From: Pandoraea pnomenusa
Lineage (GTDB): Bacteria > Pseudomonadota > Gammaproteobacteria > Burkholderiales > Burkholderiaceae
Direction of reading: 5' to 3'
Length of the DNA: 64,000 bases
NCBI RefSeq assembly: GCF_000767615.3
Contig: NZ_CP009553.3
Span: 2,666,001-2,730,000, forward strand
Part shown: piece after piece, positions 33,421 through 41,539 of the stretch
How the letters are laid out: every line of letters begins with the position of its first letter
Position numbering within the stretch: the first letter of the stretch is position 1
Position numbers and translations under genes: made by a program
The notes under the pieces: model-generated
Databases searched by the model: none
What the model was told of the DNA's origin: nothing
The model's input: the letters and a program-made list of their open reading frames with translations, nothing else

Positions 33421-34701
33421 ATGATTAGCCGGCTCCTGCAATTGAGCATGGCATGGCTGTGCCTGCTTGCACAGACGTCATCGGCACAGCAAACCCTGAC
33501 GGCGAGGGTCGTCGATGCCACCTCCCGTCAACCGATTGCAGGGGCAACGGTGGTCGGTGCGGGGGCTATCGTGCACAGCGCGCCGGACGGTTCGTTCGCC
33601 CTCCCGCTGGCGCCGACCGGGGGCGGCGCCAGCGTCCCGTTGTCCCTCAAGGCGGTCGGATTCGCCCGGGTGGAAACCTCGCTTCGTGCCGGCGACGCGA
33701 ACAACGTCGTCGCAATGTCACGGCTGCGCCCGAAAGCCGTCTACCTGTCGGTATATGGCGTGGCAAATCGGACATTGCGCGACGCAGCGCTCGGCCTGCC
33801 GGGGCGCACCGCGATCAACGCATTGGTCATTGATGTGAAGGGCGATCGTGGCATGACGTCCTACCGAAGTCTTGCGCGCGAGCGCATCGGCGCGCAGGCG
33901 TATGCGCCGCCCAGGACGCCTCGCATCGAGAATTTCGCGGCGTGGCTCAAGTCGCTGCATGCGCACGGCATCTATCTCATTGCACGCATCGTGGTGTTCA
34001 AGGACGACCCGTTGGCGCAGGCGCATCCGGAGTGGGCCGTGCGCGACGCGCAGGGCGATGTGTGGCAGGACCGCGAACATCTGCGCTGGCTCGACCCCAT
34101 GCTGCCCGCGGTCTGGGCGCATAACCTCGACGTGGCGGAGGAGGCCGCCCGACTGGGATTCGACGAGATTCAGTTCGACTATCTGCGCTTTCCCGACGCC
34201 CCCGGCCTGAGATTCGCCAGTCCCAACACCGAACCGCAGCGGGTGGCCGCCATTACCGGCTTCCTGTCGGCAGCCAACGCGCGCCTCGCGCCGTACAACG
34301 TCTACACGTCGGCCGACATCTTCGGCTATGTCTGCTGGAATCTGAACGACACGATGATCGGGCAACAACTCGAGACACTGCCGCCGCTCGTCGACTACAT
34401 TTCGCCGATGCTCTATCCGTCCGGTTTCACCTGGGGACTCCCGGGATGCCGGGCCCCGATCGAACATCCCGGCGAGATCGTGTCGCGCACTTTGGCGCAA
34501 GCCGTCGACCGCACCGGGTTGCCCGGCATTCGTTTCCGACCGTGGTTGCAAGCCTTTCGCGATTACGCGTTCGATCGCAGGCCGTTCGGTGCCACGGAAA
34601 TTCGCGCGCAGATCGACGCGTCGGAAGCCGCGCAAACCGACGGCTGGATGCTGTGGAACCCGCGCAATCAGTACGACCCGGCCACGTTACCGCGGCAGTG
34701 A
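33421..34701 (+). CDS. secreted putative glycoside hydrolase (DUF4015-like) with carboxypeptidase-regulatory-like domain
   Basis: A 426-residue exported protein. A signal peptide (about 1-24, cleavage near SSAQQ) leads to a small beta-sandwich of the carboxypeptidase-regulatory type (ARVVDATSRQPIAGATVVGAG), then a TIM-barrel region with INALVIDVKGDRG, DEIQFDYLRFPD and DYISPMLYPSG, the pattern of the DUF4015 'putative glycoside hydrolase' group. Acid residues D and E in these segments are likely catalytic. The ATG at 33421 opens directly into the signal peptide; the long open frame upstream to 33223 is unlikely to be used. The sugar target is unknown. Confidence 0.78.
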   Translation: MISRLLQLSMAWLCLLAQTSSAQQTLTARVVDATSRQPIAGATVVGAGAIVHSAPDGSFALPLAPTGGGASVPLSLKAVGFARVETSLRAGDANNVVAMSRLRPKAVYLSVYGVANRTLRDAALGLPGRTAINALVIDVKGDRGMTSYRSLARERIGAQAYAPPRTPRIENFAAWLKSLHAHGIYLIARIVVFKDDPLAQAHPEWAVRDAQGDVWQDREHLRWLDPMLPAVWAHNLDVAEEAARLGFDEIQFDYLRFPDAPGLRFASPNTEPQRVAAITGFLSAANARLAPYNVYTSADIFGYVCWNLNDTMIGQQLETLPPLVDYISPMLYPSGFTWGLPGCRAPIEHPGEIVSRTLAQAVDRTGLPGIRFRPWLQAFRDYAFDRRPFGATEIRAQIDASEAAQTDGWMLWNPRNQYDPATLPRQ

Positions 34702-34720
34702 CCGCGGCAGTGACCGCGGG
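34689..34720 (+). repeat. 12-bp tandem repeat across a stop codon
   Basis: ACCGCGGCAGTG occurs at 34689-34700 and 34701-34712, with a third partial copy following. Each copy carries the TGA stop of the preceding gene in the same frame, so copy-number change would not alter the protein's end. Confidence 0.6.
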
Positions 34721-34766
34721 CGGCGACGCGCCCCGTGCCATGCCGGGCGGCGCAATGCGAGAGGAT

Positions 34767-34780
34767 TTGATCCAGGCCAA
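34767..34780 (+). promoter_or_regulatory. FNR-like box before the zinc-ribbon gene
   Basis: TTGATCCAGGCCAA has one perfect and one degenerate half. TAGTGT (34802-34807) follows at exactly 28.5 bp from the centre, and the gene starts at 34921. Confidence 0.58.
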
Positions 34781-34920
34781 ATCGCTCGGACTGTCGTCGC
34801 CTAGTGTTGGAGTATCCGGCGCGTGAGCGGCAGGCACGCCGGCATTTCAGCCTAGGTAACACGGGCGCGGCCCGCCGGAACCGGTGCGGAGCCCTCGCCA
34901 GACACTCCAGGAGTCGCATC

Positions 34921-35424
34921 ATGAAATTCAGAGCCCGGTCGGCCACGGTTCGCCCCGTGAGATGGGACCACTTTCCGGAAGAGACGGTCCCGGACAGTTA
35001 CAAGCAACCCGAGGCCGCTCCCGCCCTGGCCGCGTGTCCGGTGTGTCACGCGATTTATCTGCGCGGGCGCTGGCAATGGGGCGTGATTCCGCCCGGCGCG
35101 GCCTCGCTCACTTGTTCCGCATGCCATCGCATCGCCGACGGCGTGGCAGCCGCGAGCATCGCCCTGGAAGGGGCGTTCGAAGCGGCGCATCGCGACGAAA
35201 TTCTGGGGCTCATAAGGCACCGCGCCCAGCGGCTGCATCGGGAGCACCCCGTGGAGCGGGTGATGGCCATCACGTCCAATGAATCCGGAACCACTATCAC
35301 GACCACCGGTGTACACATCGCGCGCGACATCGCCACCGCCATCCATCATGCCTACGGCGGAAAACTCCACTTCGACTATCAACACGCGAAAGCGCAGCTG
35401 CATGTGCGCTGGCAGCGGCCCTGA
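34921..35424 (+). CDS. conserved hypothetical protein with zinc-ribbon
   Basis: A 167-residue cytosolic protein. Two Cys pairs, CPVCHAIY (about 39-46) and CSACHRIA (about 63-70), form a likely zinc ribbon. A helical stretch and a C-terminal domain with VMAITSNESGTTITTTGVHIARDIA follow; that end resembles the fold of ribosome-export factor NMD3-like proteins, but this is weak. AGGAG lies 8 nt upstream of the ATG. It begins an operon with the SagB-like nitroreductase under an FNR-like box. Function unknown. Confidence 0.7.
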   Translation: MKFRARSATVRPVRWDHFPEETVPDSYKQPEAAPALAACPVCHAIYLRGRWQWGVIPPGAASLTCSACHRIADGVAAASIALEGAFEAAHRDEILGLIRHRAQRLHREHPVERVMAITSNESGTTITTTGVHIARDIATAIHHAYGGKLHFDYQHAKAQLHVRWQRP

Positions 35425-35474
35425 CCTTACGCACTCGGCGCCCGCGTCGGCGGGGCCTTGAAAGGATTCCGACC

Positions 35475-36128
35475 ATGAACGAGCTCAGATTCCCACCCTA
35501 CGATGCCTTGACGCATGTCCCCAAGGCGAAAGCCGCGTCGGGCTCACCCGCGCTCATCGATCTGCCGCCCCCGATCCTGGGGGGTGGCACGCCGTTGATG
35601 GTCGCGCTCGCGCGGCGCAAAAGCGTGCGGGAGTTCTCGCAGGCGTCGCTGAGTATCCAGCAGATGAGCGAACTGTTGTGGGCCGCGGACGGCATCAATC
35701 GCGCAGATTCGGGCGGTCGTACCGCGCCGTCGGCGCACGGCGTGAACGAGATCGATGTTTACGCCGCGTTGCCCGAGGGCGTGTATCGCTACGACCCGGC
35801 GGCCCACAAGCTGCGCCTGAAGCATGCCGTCGACGCCCGCAATCTCACCGGCTATCAGGACTTCGTGGCCAGGGCGCCACTGGACCTCGTGTACGTGGTC
35901 AACCACGCCAGGGCCGATCAATTCCCGCAGACCGAGCGCGACACGTTCGCCGGCGTGGCCATCGGCGCCATTTCACAGAACGTATCGCTCTATTGCGCAG
36001 CCTCCGGACTGGCCTGTGTCGTTCGCGGCTGGCTGAATCACCGCTTGCTGGCCAACGCGATGTCGCTCAACGAAGACGAAGTTCCGGTGCTGGCACAAAC
36101 GATCGGGCACGCTGTCGTTCCGGGCTGA
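35475..36128 (+). CDS. SagB/ThcOx-type nitroreductase-family oxidoreductase
   Basis: A 217-residue FMN oxidoreductase of the SagB group, with RRKSVREFSQASLSIQQMSELLWAADG (a nitroreductase FMN signature), a TAPSAHGVNEIDVY segment and the closing GIGH-like 'AQTIGHAVVPG'. SagB proteins oxidise azolines in peptide toxins, but free-standing members have other roles, and no RiPP precursor or partner cyclodehydratase is nearby. It is 50 bp after the zinc-ribbon gene. Confidence 0.88.
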   Translation: MNELRFPPYDALTHVPKAKAASGSPALIDLPPPILGGGTPLMVALARRKSVREFSQASLSIQQMSELLWAADGINRADSGGRTAPSAHGVNEIDVYAALPEGVYRYDPAAHKLRLKHAVDARNLTGYQDFVARAPLDLVYVVNHARADQFPQTERDTFAGVAIGAISQNVSLYCAASGLACVVRGWLNHRLLANAMSLNEDEVPVLAQTIGHAVVPG

Positions 36129-36164
36129 AGGGTTGCCTGATCCGTGTCGTGGGCGCGAGGCGGA

Positions 36165-36626
36165 TCACACCTGATCCTCCTCGTCGCTGCGCACGAGCAG
36201 CACCGGCTTGGTACTGGCGCTGACCACGCCCTGAGCCACGCTGCCCACCACGAGTCGCGCGAGTCCGCGCCGGCCGTGCGTGCCGAGCGCAATCAGATCC
36301 GCGTGCCAGGTCGCCGCATGCGCGAGGATGGTCTGGGCAATGCGCCCCTTGGCAACCGGACGGGCCACGAGTTCGGTCGAGCAGTTCACGCCGGCGGCTT
36401 CGCATAGCCGCTCGCAGGTCTCGAGCACGTCGTGGGCATAAGCCGTCATGCTGCGCACCAGACCGGCCTGATCGATCGCGGCGCTTCCCAACGCAGTGTC
36501 GCTGTCATCGGCGACGTAGATCGCGCGGATGGTGGCATGGCTCAGTTTGGCCAGCTCGATCGCCTGCAGCGTGGCCAGACGCGATGCGTGACTGCCGTCG
36601 ACGGCGATCAGTATCCTGTGCAACAT
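36165..36626 (-). CDS. universal stress protein (UspA family)
   Basis: A 153-residue USP with RILIAVDGSHASRLA and the ATP loop GTHGRRGLARLVVGSVAQGVV. The ATG at 36626 has GGAGG 7 nt upstream, so the longer frame to 36758 is not used. It faces the SagB-like gene convergently (36 bp gap) and is followed upstream by rhomboid on the same strand. Confidence 0.92.
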   Translation of the reverse strand: MLHRILIAVDGSHASRLATLQAIELAKLSHATIRAIYVADDSDTALGSAAIDQAGLVRSMTAYAHDVLETCERLCEAAGVNCSTELVARPVAKGRIAQTILAHAATWHADLIALGTHGRRGLARLVVGSVAQGVVSASTKPVLLVRSDEEDQV

Positions 36627-36721
36627 GGCCGTACCTCCGCTGAGATTTTCGAACCCCTTCGTCGCCTCGCGGCCTCTCCGCCGCACTGCTCCGGCGGTCC
36701 GGCCCCATGAGGCGATACCCG

Positions 36722-37312
36722 CTATCCGGCGCGCCGCCGGGGCTTGCGATACCCCCAATACAGCATGAGCGCGGCACTGCCGAGCATTCCCCCCAAATGC
36801 GCGAAGTGCGCCACGCCGTTGAGCGTTCCCGTGACGCCAAGGGCCAGTTCGGCAATACCGTAGATCAGGGCGAACAGCCAGGCGGGCATGGGGATCGGCG
36901 GCATGAGGATGACGACCGTGCGTCTCGGGAACAGCACGGCGAACGCGAACAACATGCCGAACACCCCGCCTGACGCGCCCACCGTCGGGTAGGGCGATGG
37001 AAATACGAAGGAAGTGACAAGCAGTTGCGTGAGCCCCGCACTCAATACGCTCGCGACATACAACGCCAACAGATGCGCCGATCCGATTTCATTCTCGATG
37101 TCTCTGCCGAAGAGATAGAGACCCCACATATTGAACGCGAGGTGGACCCAGCCGACGTGCAGCAGGCTGTAGGTCAACAGTTGCCAAAGATGAAACGGCG
37201 CGACACCCGTCGAGCCCGTGGGCCAGAGGGCGAGCGCGTTGACTGCCGCATCGGCGGCCGCGAGCTGAAGCAGGAAGGCGACGACGTTGACCAGAACGAT
37301 GACGAGCGTCAT
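36722..37312 (-). CDS. rhomboid family intramembrane serine protease
   Basis: A 196-residue, six-helix membrane protein. The catalytic Ser is in GASGGVFG and the His in AHFAHLGGMLG, with the HLAFNMWGL motif of the second helix. It is a minimal rhomboid without a cytosolic domain. Probably co-transcribed with the small gene at 37333-37677 upstream, whose promoter has an FNR-like box. Its substrates are unknown. Confidence 0.9.
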   Translation of the reverse strand: MTLVIVLVNVVAFLLQLAAADAAVNALALWPTGSTGVAPFHLWQLLTYSLLHVGWVHLAFNMWGLYLFGRDIENEIGSAHLLALYVASVLSAGLTQLLVTSFVFPSPYPTVGASGGVFGMLFAFAVLFPRRTVVILMPPIPMPAWLFALIYGIAELALGVTGTLNGVAHFAHLGGMLGSAALMLYWGYRKPRRRAG

Positions 37313-37332
37313 GGCAGTGCGCCCCCGCTTGC

Positions 37333-37677
37333 CTAATGGAGCGTGCGCGGAAACGGGATGCAGCTCGGGGCCAGGACGGTACCGTCGAACTCGGGAAGCT
37401 GTATGCCGTCGATCACGCGACGCGCATAGCCGATCGCGCAGCGTATCGCGCGGTACGGGTCTGAATCCAGCCGATCGTTCAGCGTGATTTCGATGACGAC
37501 GCCATCGGCCACTCCGTCCTCGGACAGGTCGTCGCCATCGCGCGGCGCAACACCGCGCACGACGGCCACCGGCATATAGCGCCGCTGTGCGCTCGGTACG
37601 GTGTACCCGCCGTTACCGACGAGCCTCGCGTGGGCTTCGATCACAAATTCCTTGTAATGCTGTCGCAGCGAAGACAT
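37333..37677 (-). CDS. small conserved hypothetical protein
   Basis: A 114-residue cytosolic protein, no recognised domain. The visible pattern is a helical start (SLRQHYKEFVIEAHARL), a YTVPSAQRRYMPVAVVRG segment and a central VVIEITLNDRLDSD strand region. AAAGGAG precedes the ATG at 37677, which settles the start. TATAAA (37755-37750) lies upstream with an FNR-like box; the 12-mer CATTTATAGCGC there is identical to that before the USP at 28220. Function unknown. Confidence 0.7.
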   Translation of the reverse strand: MSSLRQHYKEFVIEAHARLVGNGGYTVPSAQRRYMPVAVVRGVAPRDGDDLSEDGVADGVVIEITLNDRLDSDPYRAIRCAIGYARRVIDGIQLPEFDGTVLAPSCIPFPRTLH

Positions 37678-37776
37678 GGACGCTCCTTTGAAAATGAGGG
37701 GCATCGGGCGCGCCATCCGAGCGGTGGCCAGCGCCCTCGATATCTGCCATTTATAGCGCGCTTTGCGATGCGCGCC

Positions 37777-37790
37777 ATGACGCAGGTCAA
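37777..37790 (-). promoter_or_regulatory. FNR-like box for the 37333-37677 gene
   Basis: Read on the minus strand as TTGACCTGCGTCAT. Its centre is 28.5 bp from TATAAA (37755-37750), in a 12-bp context identical to the FNR-linked USP promoter near 28290. Confidence 0.58.
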
Positions 37791-37832
37791 GGCCCGTCAC
37801 CGCCGCCCCGGGAACGACGGATCGACGCCGCG

Positions 37833-37846
37833 TTGACTTGCGACAA
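37833..37846 (+). promoter_or_regulatory. FNR-like box before the CBS-domain gene
   Basis: TTGACTTGCGACAA is a degenerate box 140 bp before the CBS gene. CAAGCT stands 28.5 bp from its centre as a possible -10. It is the weakest of the set. Confidence 0.35.
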
Positions 37847-37985
37847 ACCGCAACGGCGAATCGGTGCCAAGCTTCAATCGTCGTTCCGCCGCTGTGTGCC
37901 AACGCGAGCCGCCGCTCGGCGGGCCGACCCGGCGCGGCGCGATCCGGCGCAGCGCAAATCCACCGGGGACTCAGGAGAAAACCGA

Positions 37986-38450
37986 ATGAAGATCGAGGAA
38001 ATCTGTTCGCGTCAGCCCGTGCATATTCCGAGCTCGCGCACGTTGCAGGACGCGGCGATGCAGATGCGCGACAAGCATGTCGGCGCGTTGATCGTGACCG
38101 AGGCCGCCCCGGCCGGGGAGCGTGCCATCGGCATGCTGACGGACCGCGATATCGCCCTGAACGCGACCGCCAGCGGCCACGATCCGAGCGAGACGGCGGT
38201 CGCCGACGTCATGACGCCGGGGCTCGTTTCCATTGCCGGGAAGGACAACGTGAGCGACGCGTTGCAAGCCATGCTCTCCCACGGCGTGCGGCGTCTGGCC
38301 GTGCTCGACGGCGAGGCGGTGGTCGGCGTGGTCTCGCTCGACGACATCATGGGTGCGCTGGCCGCGGACTGGAATATGCTCGCGGCGCTCATTCGCAATG
38401 AACAGGATCGCGAGCGCGCAGGTAACGTGCAATCGACGCTCCGGGTCTGA
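37986..38450 (+). CDS. CBS-domain-pair protein
   Basis: A 154-residue protein with two CBS motifs forming one Bateman module (about 8-66 and 75-132; GMLTDRDIALN and GVVSLDDIMGAL close each). Such pairs sense adenine nucleotides. It lacks any attached enzyme domain, so it may regulate another protein, perhaps the phosphoribosyltransferase whose gene follows 7 bp downstream. Confidence 0.9.
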   Translation: MKIEEICSRQPVHIPSSRTLQDAAMQMRDKHVGALIVTEAAPAGERAIGMLTDRDIALNATASGHDPSETAVADVMTPGLVSIAGKDNVSDALQAMLSHGVRRLAVLDGEAVVGVVSLDDIMGALAADWNMLAALIRNEQDRERAGNVQSTLRV

Positions 38451-38457
38451 GCGCGCC

Positions 38458-39084
38458 ATGCAATTTCTCGACAGAGCGGACGCCGCACGTCAACTGGCCA
38501 AGGCGCTGAGTCCCTACGCGGACCAGCACCCGCTGGTGCTCGGCGTGCCACGTGGGGGCGTGCCGATCGCGGCGATCGTGGCGCAAGCCCTCGGCGGCGA
38601 TCTGGACGTCGTGCTCGTGCGCAAACTCCGGTCACCCTACGATGAGGAACTGGCCATTGGCGCCGTGGACGAGAGCGGGAACACCTATCTGTTGCCCGAC
38701 GCGCGGCTTGCCGACATCGAGAGCGCGTATATCGAGCGCGAAAGGGCCGTGCAACTCGAGACATTGCGTCGGCGACGTGCGCATCTCACGCCTGGCCGTC
38801 GGAGCACCCGAGCGCAGGGCAGGGTGGTGATCGTGGTGGACGACGGCGTCGCGACCGGAGCGTCCATGCATGCGGCCTTGCAAGCGGTGCGTCGGCAGGC
38901 ACCGGAGAGGCTGATATGCGCCATTCCGGTGGCGCCGCGCGAGGCCGTGCGCGAACTCGCTCACGACGCCGACGAGGTGATCTGCCTGCAAGTGCCATTG
39001 CACTTTGACGCCGTAGGCAGCTTCTATCGCACGTTTTCGCAGGTCGGCGACGACGAGGTGCTGGCATGGCTGCGCGACGCATAG
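38458..39084 (+). CDS. phosphoribosyltransferase family protein
   Basis: A 208-residue type-I PRTase fold protein with an early GVPRGGVPIAA segment and the PRPP loop VIVVDDGVATGASMHAAL. It resembles the stand-alone PRTase-like/hydrolase proteins found in stress loci, and the substrate is not given by sequence. It may use PRPP made by the neighbouring PRPP synthetase paralogue (inference). It is 7 bp after the CBS gene. Confidence 0.85.
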   Translation: MQFLDRADAARQLAKALSPYADQHPLVLGVPRGGVPIAAIVAQALGGDLDVVLVRKLRSPYDEELAIGAVDESGNTYLLPDARLADIESAYIERERAVQLETLRRRRAHLTPGRRSTRAQGRVVIVVDDGVATGASMHAALQAVRRQAPERLICAIPVAPREAVRELAHDADEVICLQVPLHFDAVGSFYRTFSQVGDDEVLAWLRDA

Positions 39085-39136
39085 CGCCCAGTGTGCTTCG
39101 CGGCGGCACGCCCGCGGACCATCCGCGAGCATCGCG

Positions 39137-40957
39137 GTGAAGCGTCCGGCGAACAAGTCGGCCGGGCGCAAGACAGCGGCAGATGACACCGTTGCAACCG
39201 TGACACCCCCGGTCACGATGGCGGCGGGGACTGGCGGCACGACCAATGCGAGGGTCGTCGCCATCTTCAACGAAATCGCGGATCTGCTGGACGTCGAGCA
39301 TGCGAATCCGTTCCGGGTTCGGGCGTATCGCAATGCCGCGCGCACGATGGGTGGACTCACGCAGGACGTGAGCGTGATGCTGGCCAACGGCGTCGATCTG
39401 GACACGTTGCCGGGCATCGGCGCCGACCTCGCGGGCAAGATCGAGGAAGTCGCGCGCACGGGATCGAGCGAGCTTCTCGAACAATTGCGCAGGCAGACGC
39501 CGGGCGAGGTCCAGGCGCTGCTCAGCCTGCCAGGGCTCGGGCCGCGCAGGGTACAGCGGCTCGGCCACGACCTGAATGTGCTGACGATGGACGATCTGGC
39601 GACGGCTGCACGCGAGCATCGTATCAGTCCGCTGCCCGGATTCGGTCCCCGCACGGAACTCAGGCTGCTCGAAGCCGTGCAGGCGAGGCTGAACCGTCAC
39701 CGGCGATTCACGCTGGATGTCGCCTCAAGGGCGGTCGCCCCCCTCGTCGATTACCTGAAGCGCTGCCGCCCCGCGCCAGAGGTGGCCGTCGCTGGAAGTT
39801 TCCGGCGAGGACGGGAAACCGTGGGGGATCTGGATATCGTTGCCGCATCGTCCGCGCCGCAGGCGCTGATCGAGGCGTTTCTCGCCTACGGCGAGCGTCG
39901 CTCCGTGATCTCGGCGGGGCGCACGCGTGCCAGCATCGTGCTCGCGAACGACATGCAGGTCGACCTGCGCGTGGTCTCTGCCGCGAGTTACGGCGCGGCG
40001 CTCGTCTATCTCACAGGATCGAAGCCGCACAACGTCGCGCTTCGGAAAATGGCGCAGGCGCTAGGCCTGAAAATCAACGAGTACGGCGTGTTCCGGCAGG
40101 GAAGAAAGCTGGCGGGCAGGGACGAGGCGTCGGTGTACGCGGCGCTGGCGCTGCCCTGGATTCCTCCCGAATTGAGAGAAGACGCCGGTGAGCTGGACGC
40201 GGCGCGTGACGAAACGCTGCCGCACCTCGTGTGCGCCGGGGACGTCAAAGGCGACCTGCATGTCCACACGTCGTACAGCGACGGCATCGACACACTCGAG
40301 GCCATGGCGACGGCCGCGGGTCGACGCGGCTTTCGGTATCTGGCGATCACGGATCATTCGGCTCACCTTCGGATTGCGCACGGCATGGACGCCAGCCGCC
40401 TGGCTGCCCAGTCGGATGCCATCGACGCGCTCAACGCCCGGGGCGGGCTCCCGACAATTCTCAAGGGCATTGAGGTCGACATTCTGGAAGACGGTTCGCT
40501 GGATCTTCCTGACGGCGTGCTCGGGAAACTCGACCTCGTGGTCGGCGCGATTCACGATCACTTCGACCTGCCCGCGCAAAAGCAGACCACGCGCCTGTTG
40601 CGGACCATCGAGCACCCCCACTTCAGTATCCTCGCGCACCCGTTCGCGCGCCTGATCGACGAGCGCCCTGGCTGCCAGTTCGACGTGGGACGTGTCCTGA
40701 AGGCCATGGCGGAGCGAGGCTGCTTCGTGGAGGCCAACGGACAACCCCGCCGGCTGGACTTCTCCGACACAGGTTGCCGGCTGGCGAAGTTGCACGGCGT
40801 GAAGGTCAGCGTGGCCTCGGACGCACATCGTGTCGCCGATTTCGACAATGTGGCGTGGGCGCTCTCGCAGGCCCGGCGGGGCTGGCTCGAGGCGGCCGAC
40901 GTCCTCAACACCCGCTCCGTCGCGCAGTTGCGAACGCTGTTGCGAAGGACGATGTAA
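39137..40957 (+). CDS. polX: DNA polymerase X with PHP domain
   Basis: A 606-residue repair polymerase. Layout: helix-hairpin-helix region (about 35-145, LPGIGADLAGK, LPGLGPRRVQ), polymerase X palm with catalytic D231 and D233 (GDLDIV) and D276 (VDLRVV), then a C-terminal PHP phosphoesterase domain from about 372 (DLHVHTSYSDG). The start is GTG at 39137. It fills gaps in base-excision repair, with the PHP domain giving 3'-phosphatase or exonuclease activity. It lies between the PRTase and DUF883 genes in the anoxic locus. Confidence 0.93.
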   Translation: MKRPANKSAGRKTAADDTVATVTPPVTMAAGTGGTTNARVVAIFNEIADLLDVEHANPFRVRAYRNAARTMGGLTQDVSVMLANGVDLDTLPGIGADLAGKIEEVARTGSSELLEQLRRQTPGEVQALLSLPGLGPRRVQRLGHDLNVLTMDDLATAAREHRISPLPGFGPRTELRLLEAVQARLNRHRRFTLDVASRAVAPLVDYLKRCRPAPEVAVAGSFRRGRETVGDLDIVAASSAPQALIEAFLAYGERRSVISAGRTRASIVLANDMQVDLRVVSAASYGAALVYLTGSKPHNVALRKMAQALGLKINEYGVFRQGRKLAGRDEASVYAALALPWIPPELREDAGELDAARDETLPHLVCAGDVKGDLHVHTSYSDGIDTLEAMATAAGRRGFRYLAITDHSAHLRIAHGMDASRLAAQSDAIDALNARGGLPTILKGIEVDILEDGSLDLPDGVLGKLDLVVGAIHDHFDLPAQKQTTRLLRTIEHPHFSILAHPFARLIDERPGCQFDVGRVLKAMAERGCFVEANGQPRRLDFSDTGCRLAKLHGVKVSVASDAHRVADFDNVAWALSQARRGWLEAADVLNTRSVAQLRTLLRRTM

Positions 40958-41030
40958 GCGGGTGCGGCGCGGGATGGCCCACGATGGCATGCCGGGTCGC
41001 CCGATCGTGTCGCCCCGACATTGCGCGAAT

Positions 41031-41044
41031 TTGTCCCATGTCAT
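41031..41044 (+). promoter_or_regulatory. degenerate FNR-like box before DUF883/RNR
   Basis: TTGTCCCATGTCAT is a poor match, but TATATT (41066-41071) lies exactly 28.5 bp from its centre, as in the better sites, 58 bp before the DUF883 start. Confidence 0.4.
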
Positions 41045-41128
41045 GGTACGTCGGCACCGACTGCCTATATTGGACTGAGCCGGCGCACCCGCTCCAGGGT
41101 GCGCCAACCCTCGCTTGCGGAGTCAGAC

Positions 41129-41500
41129 ATGAACGACATTCGTCAAAATGATCCACACGATCGCCAGACGCTCATCAACGATGCCGACGCCCTTCTGGCG
41201 GACGTGAAGGCGTTCCTCAAGGACCTTGCCGAGCACGACGAGGCCGGGGTCGCCGAACGTCCCGCCTTCGGCGCACGTCTGCGCGAACTCAATTCGCACC
41301 TCGACTCGCTGCGTCACACGAGCCGCGAAACCGCCGCCCGGCTTGCCAGGACGACCGACGGTTACGTTCACGAACATCCGTGGAAGAGCGTGGCCGCGGC
41401 AGCTTCCATCGCGGCGCTCGCAGGTGTGGCCGGTGCGATGACGATTCCCATGATCGCGCGACGCCAACACAAGGCGGCGTCGGAGGACGTGCGGCTTTGA
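41129..41500 (+). CDS. DUF883 (ElaB/YqjD) membrane-anchored protein
   Basis: A 123-residue protein with a long charged helix, then YVHEHPWKSVAAAASIAALAGVAGAMTI, the DUF883 C-terminal membrane anchor with the usual HPW motif. E. coli ElaB/YqjD bind ribosomes at the membrane in stationary phase. The ATG at 41129 follows GGAG. It is 39 bp before the ribonucleotide reductase gene. Confidence 0.88.
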   Translation: MNDIRQNDPHDRQTLINDADALLADVKAFLKDLAEHDEAGVAERPAFGARLRELNSHLDSLRHTSRETAARLARTTDGYVHEHPWKSVAAAASIAALAGVAGAMTIPMIARRQHKAASEDVRL

Positions 41501-41539
41501 CGCGCCCACCGGCGCGGTCGCGACCCGGGTCGGCCCGAC

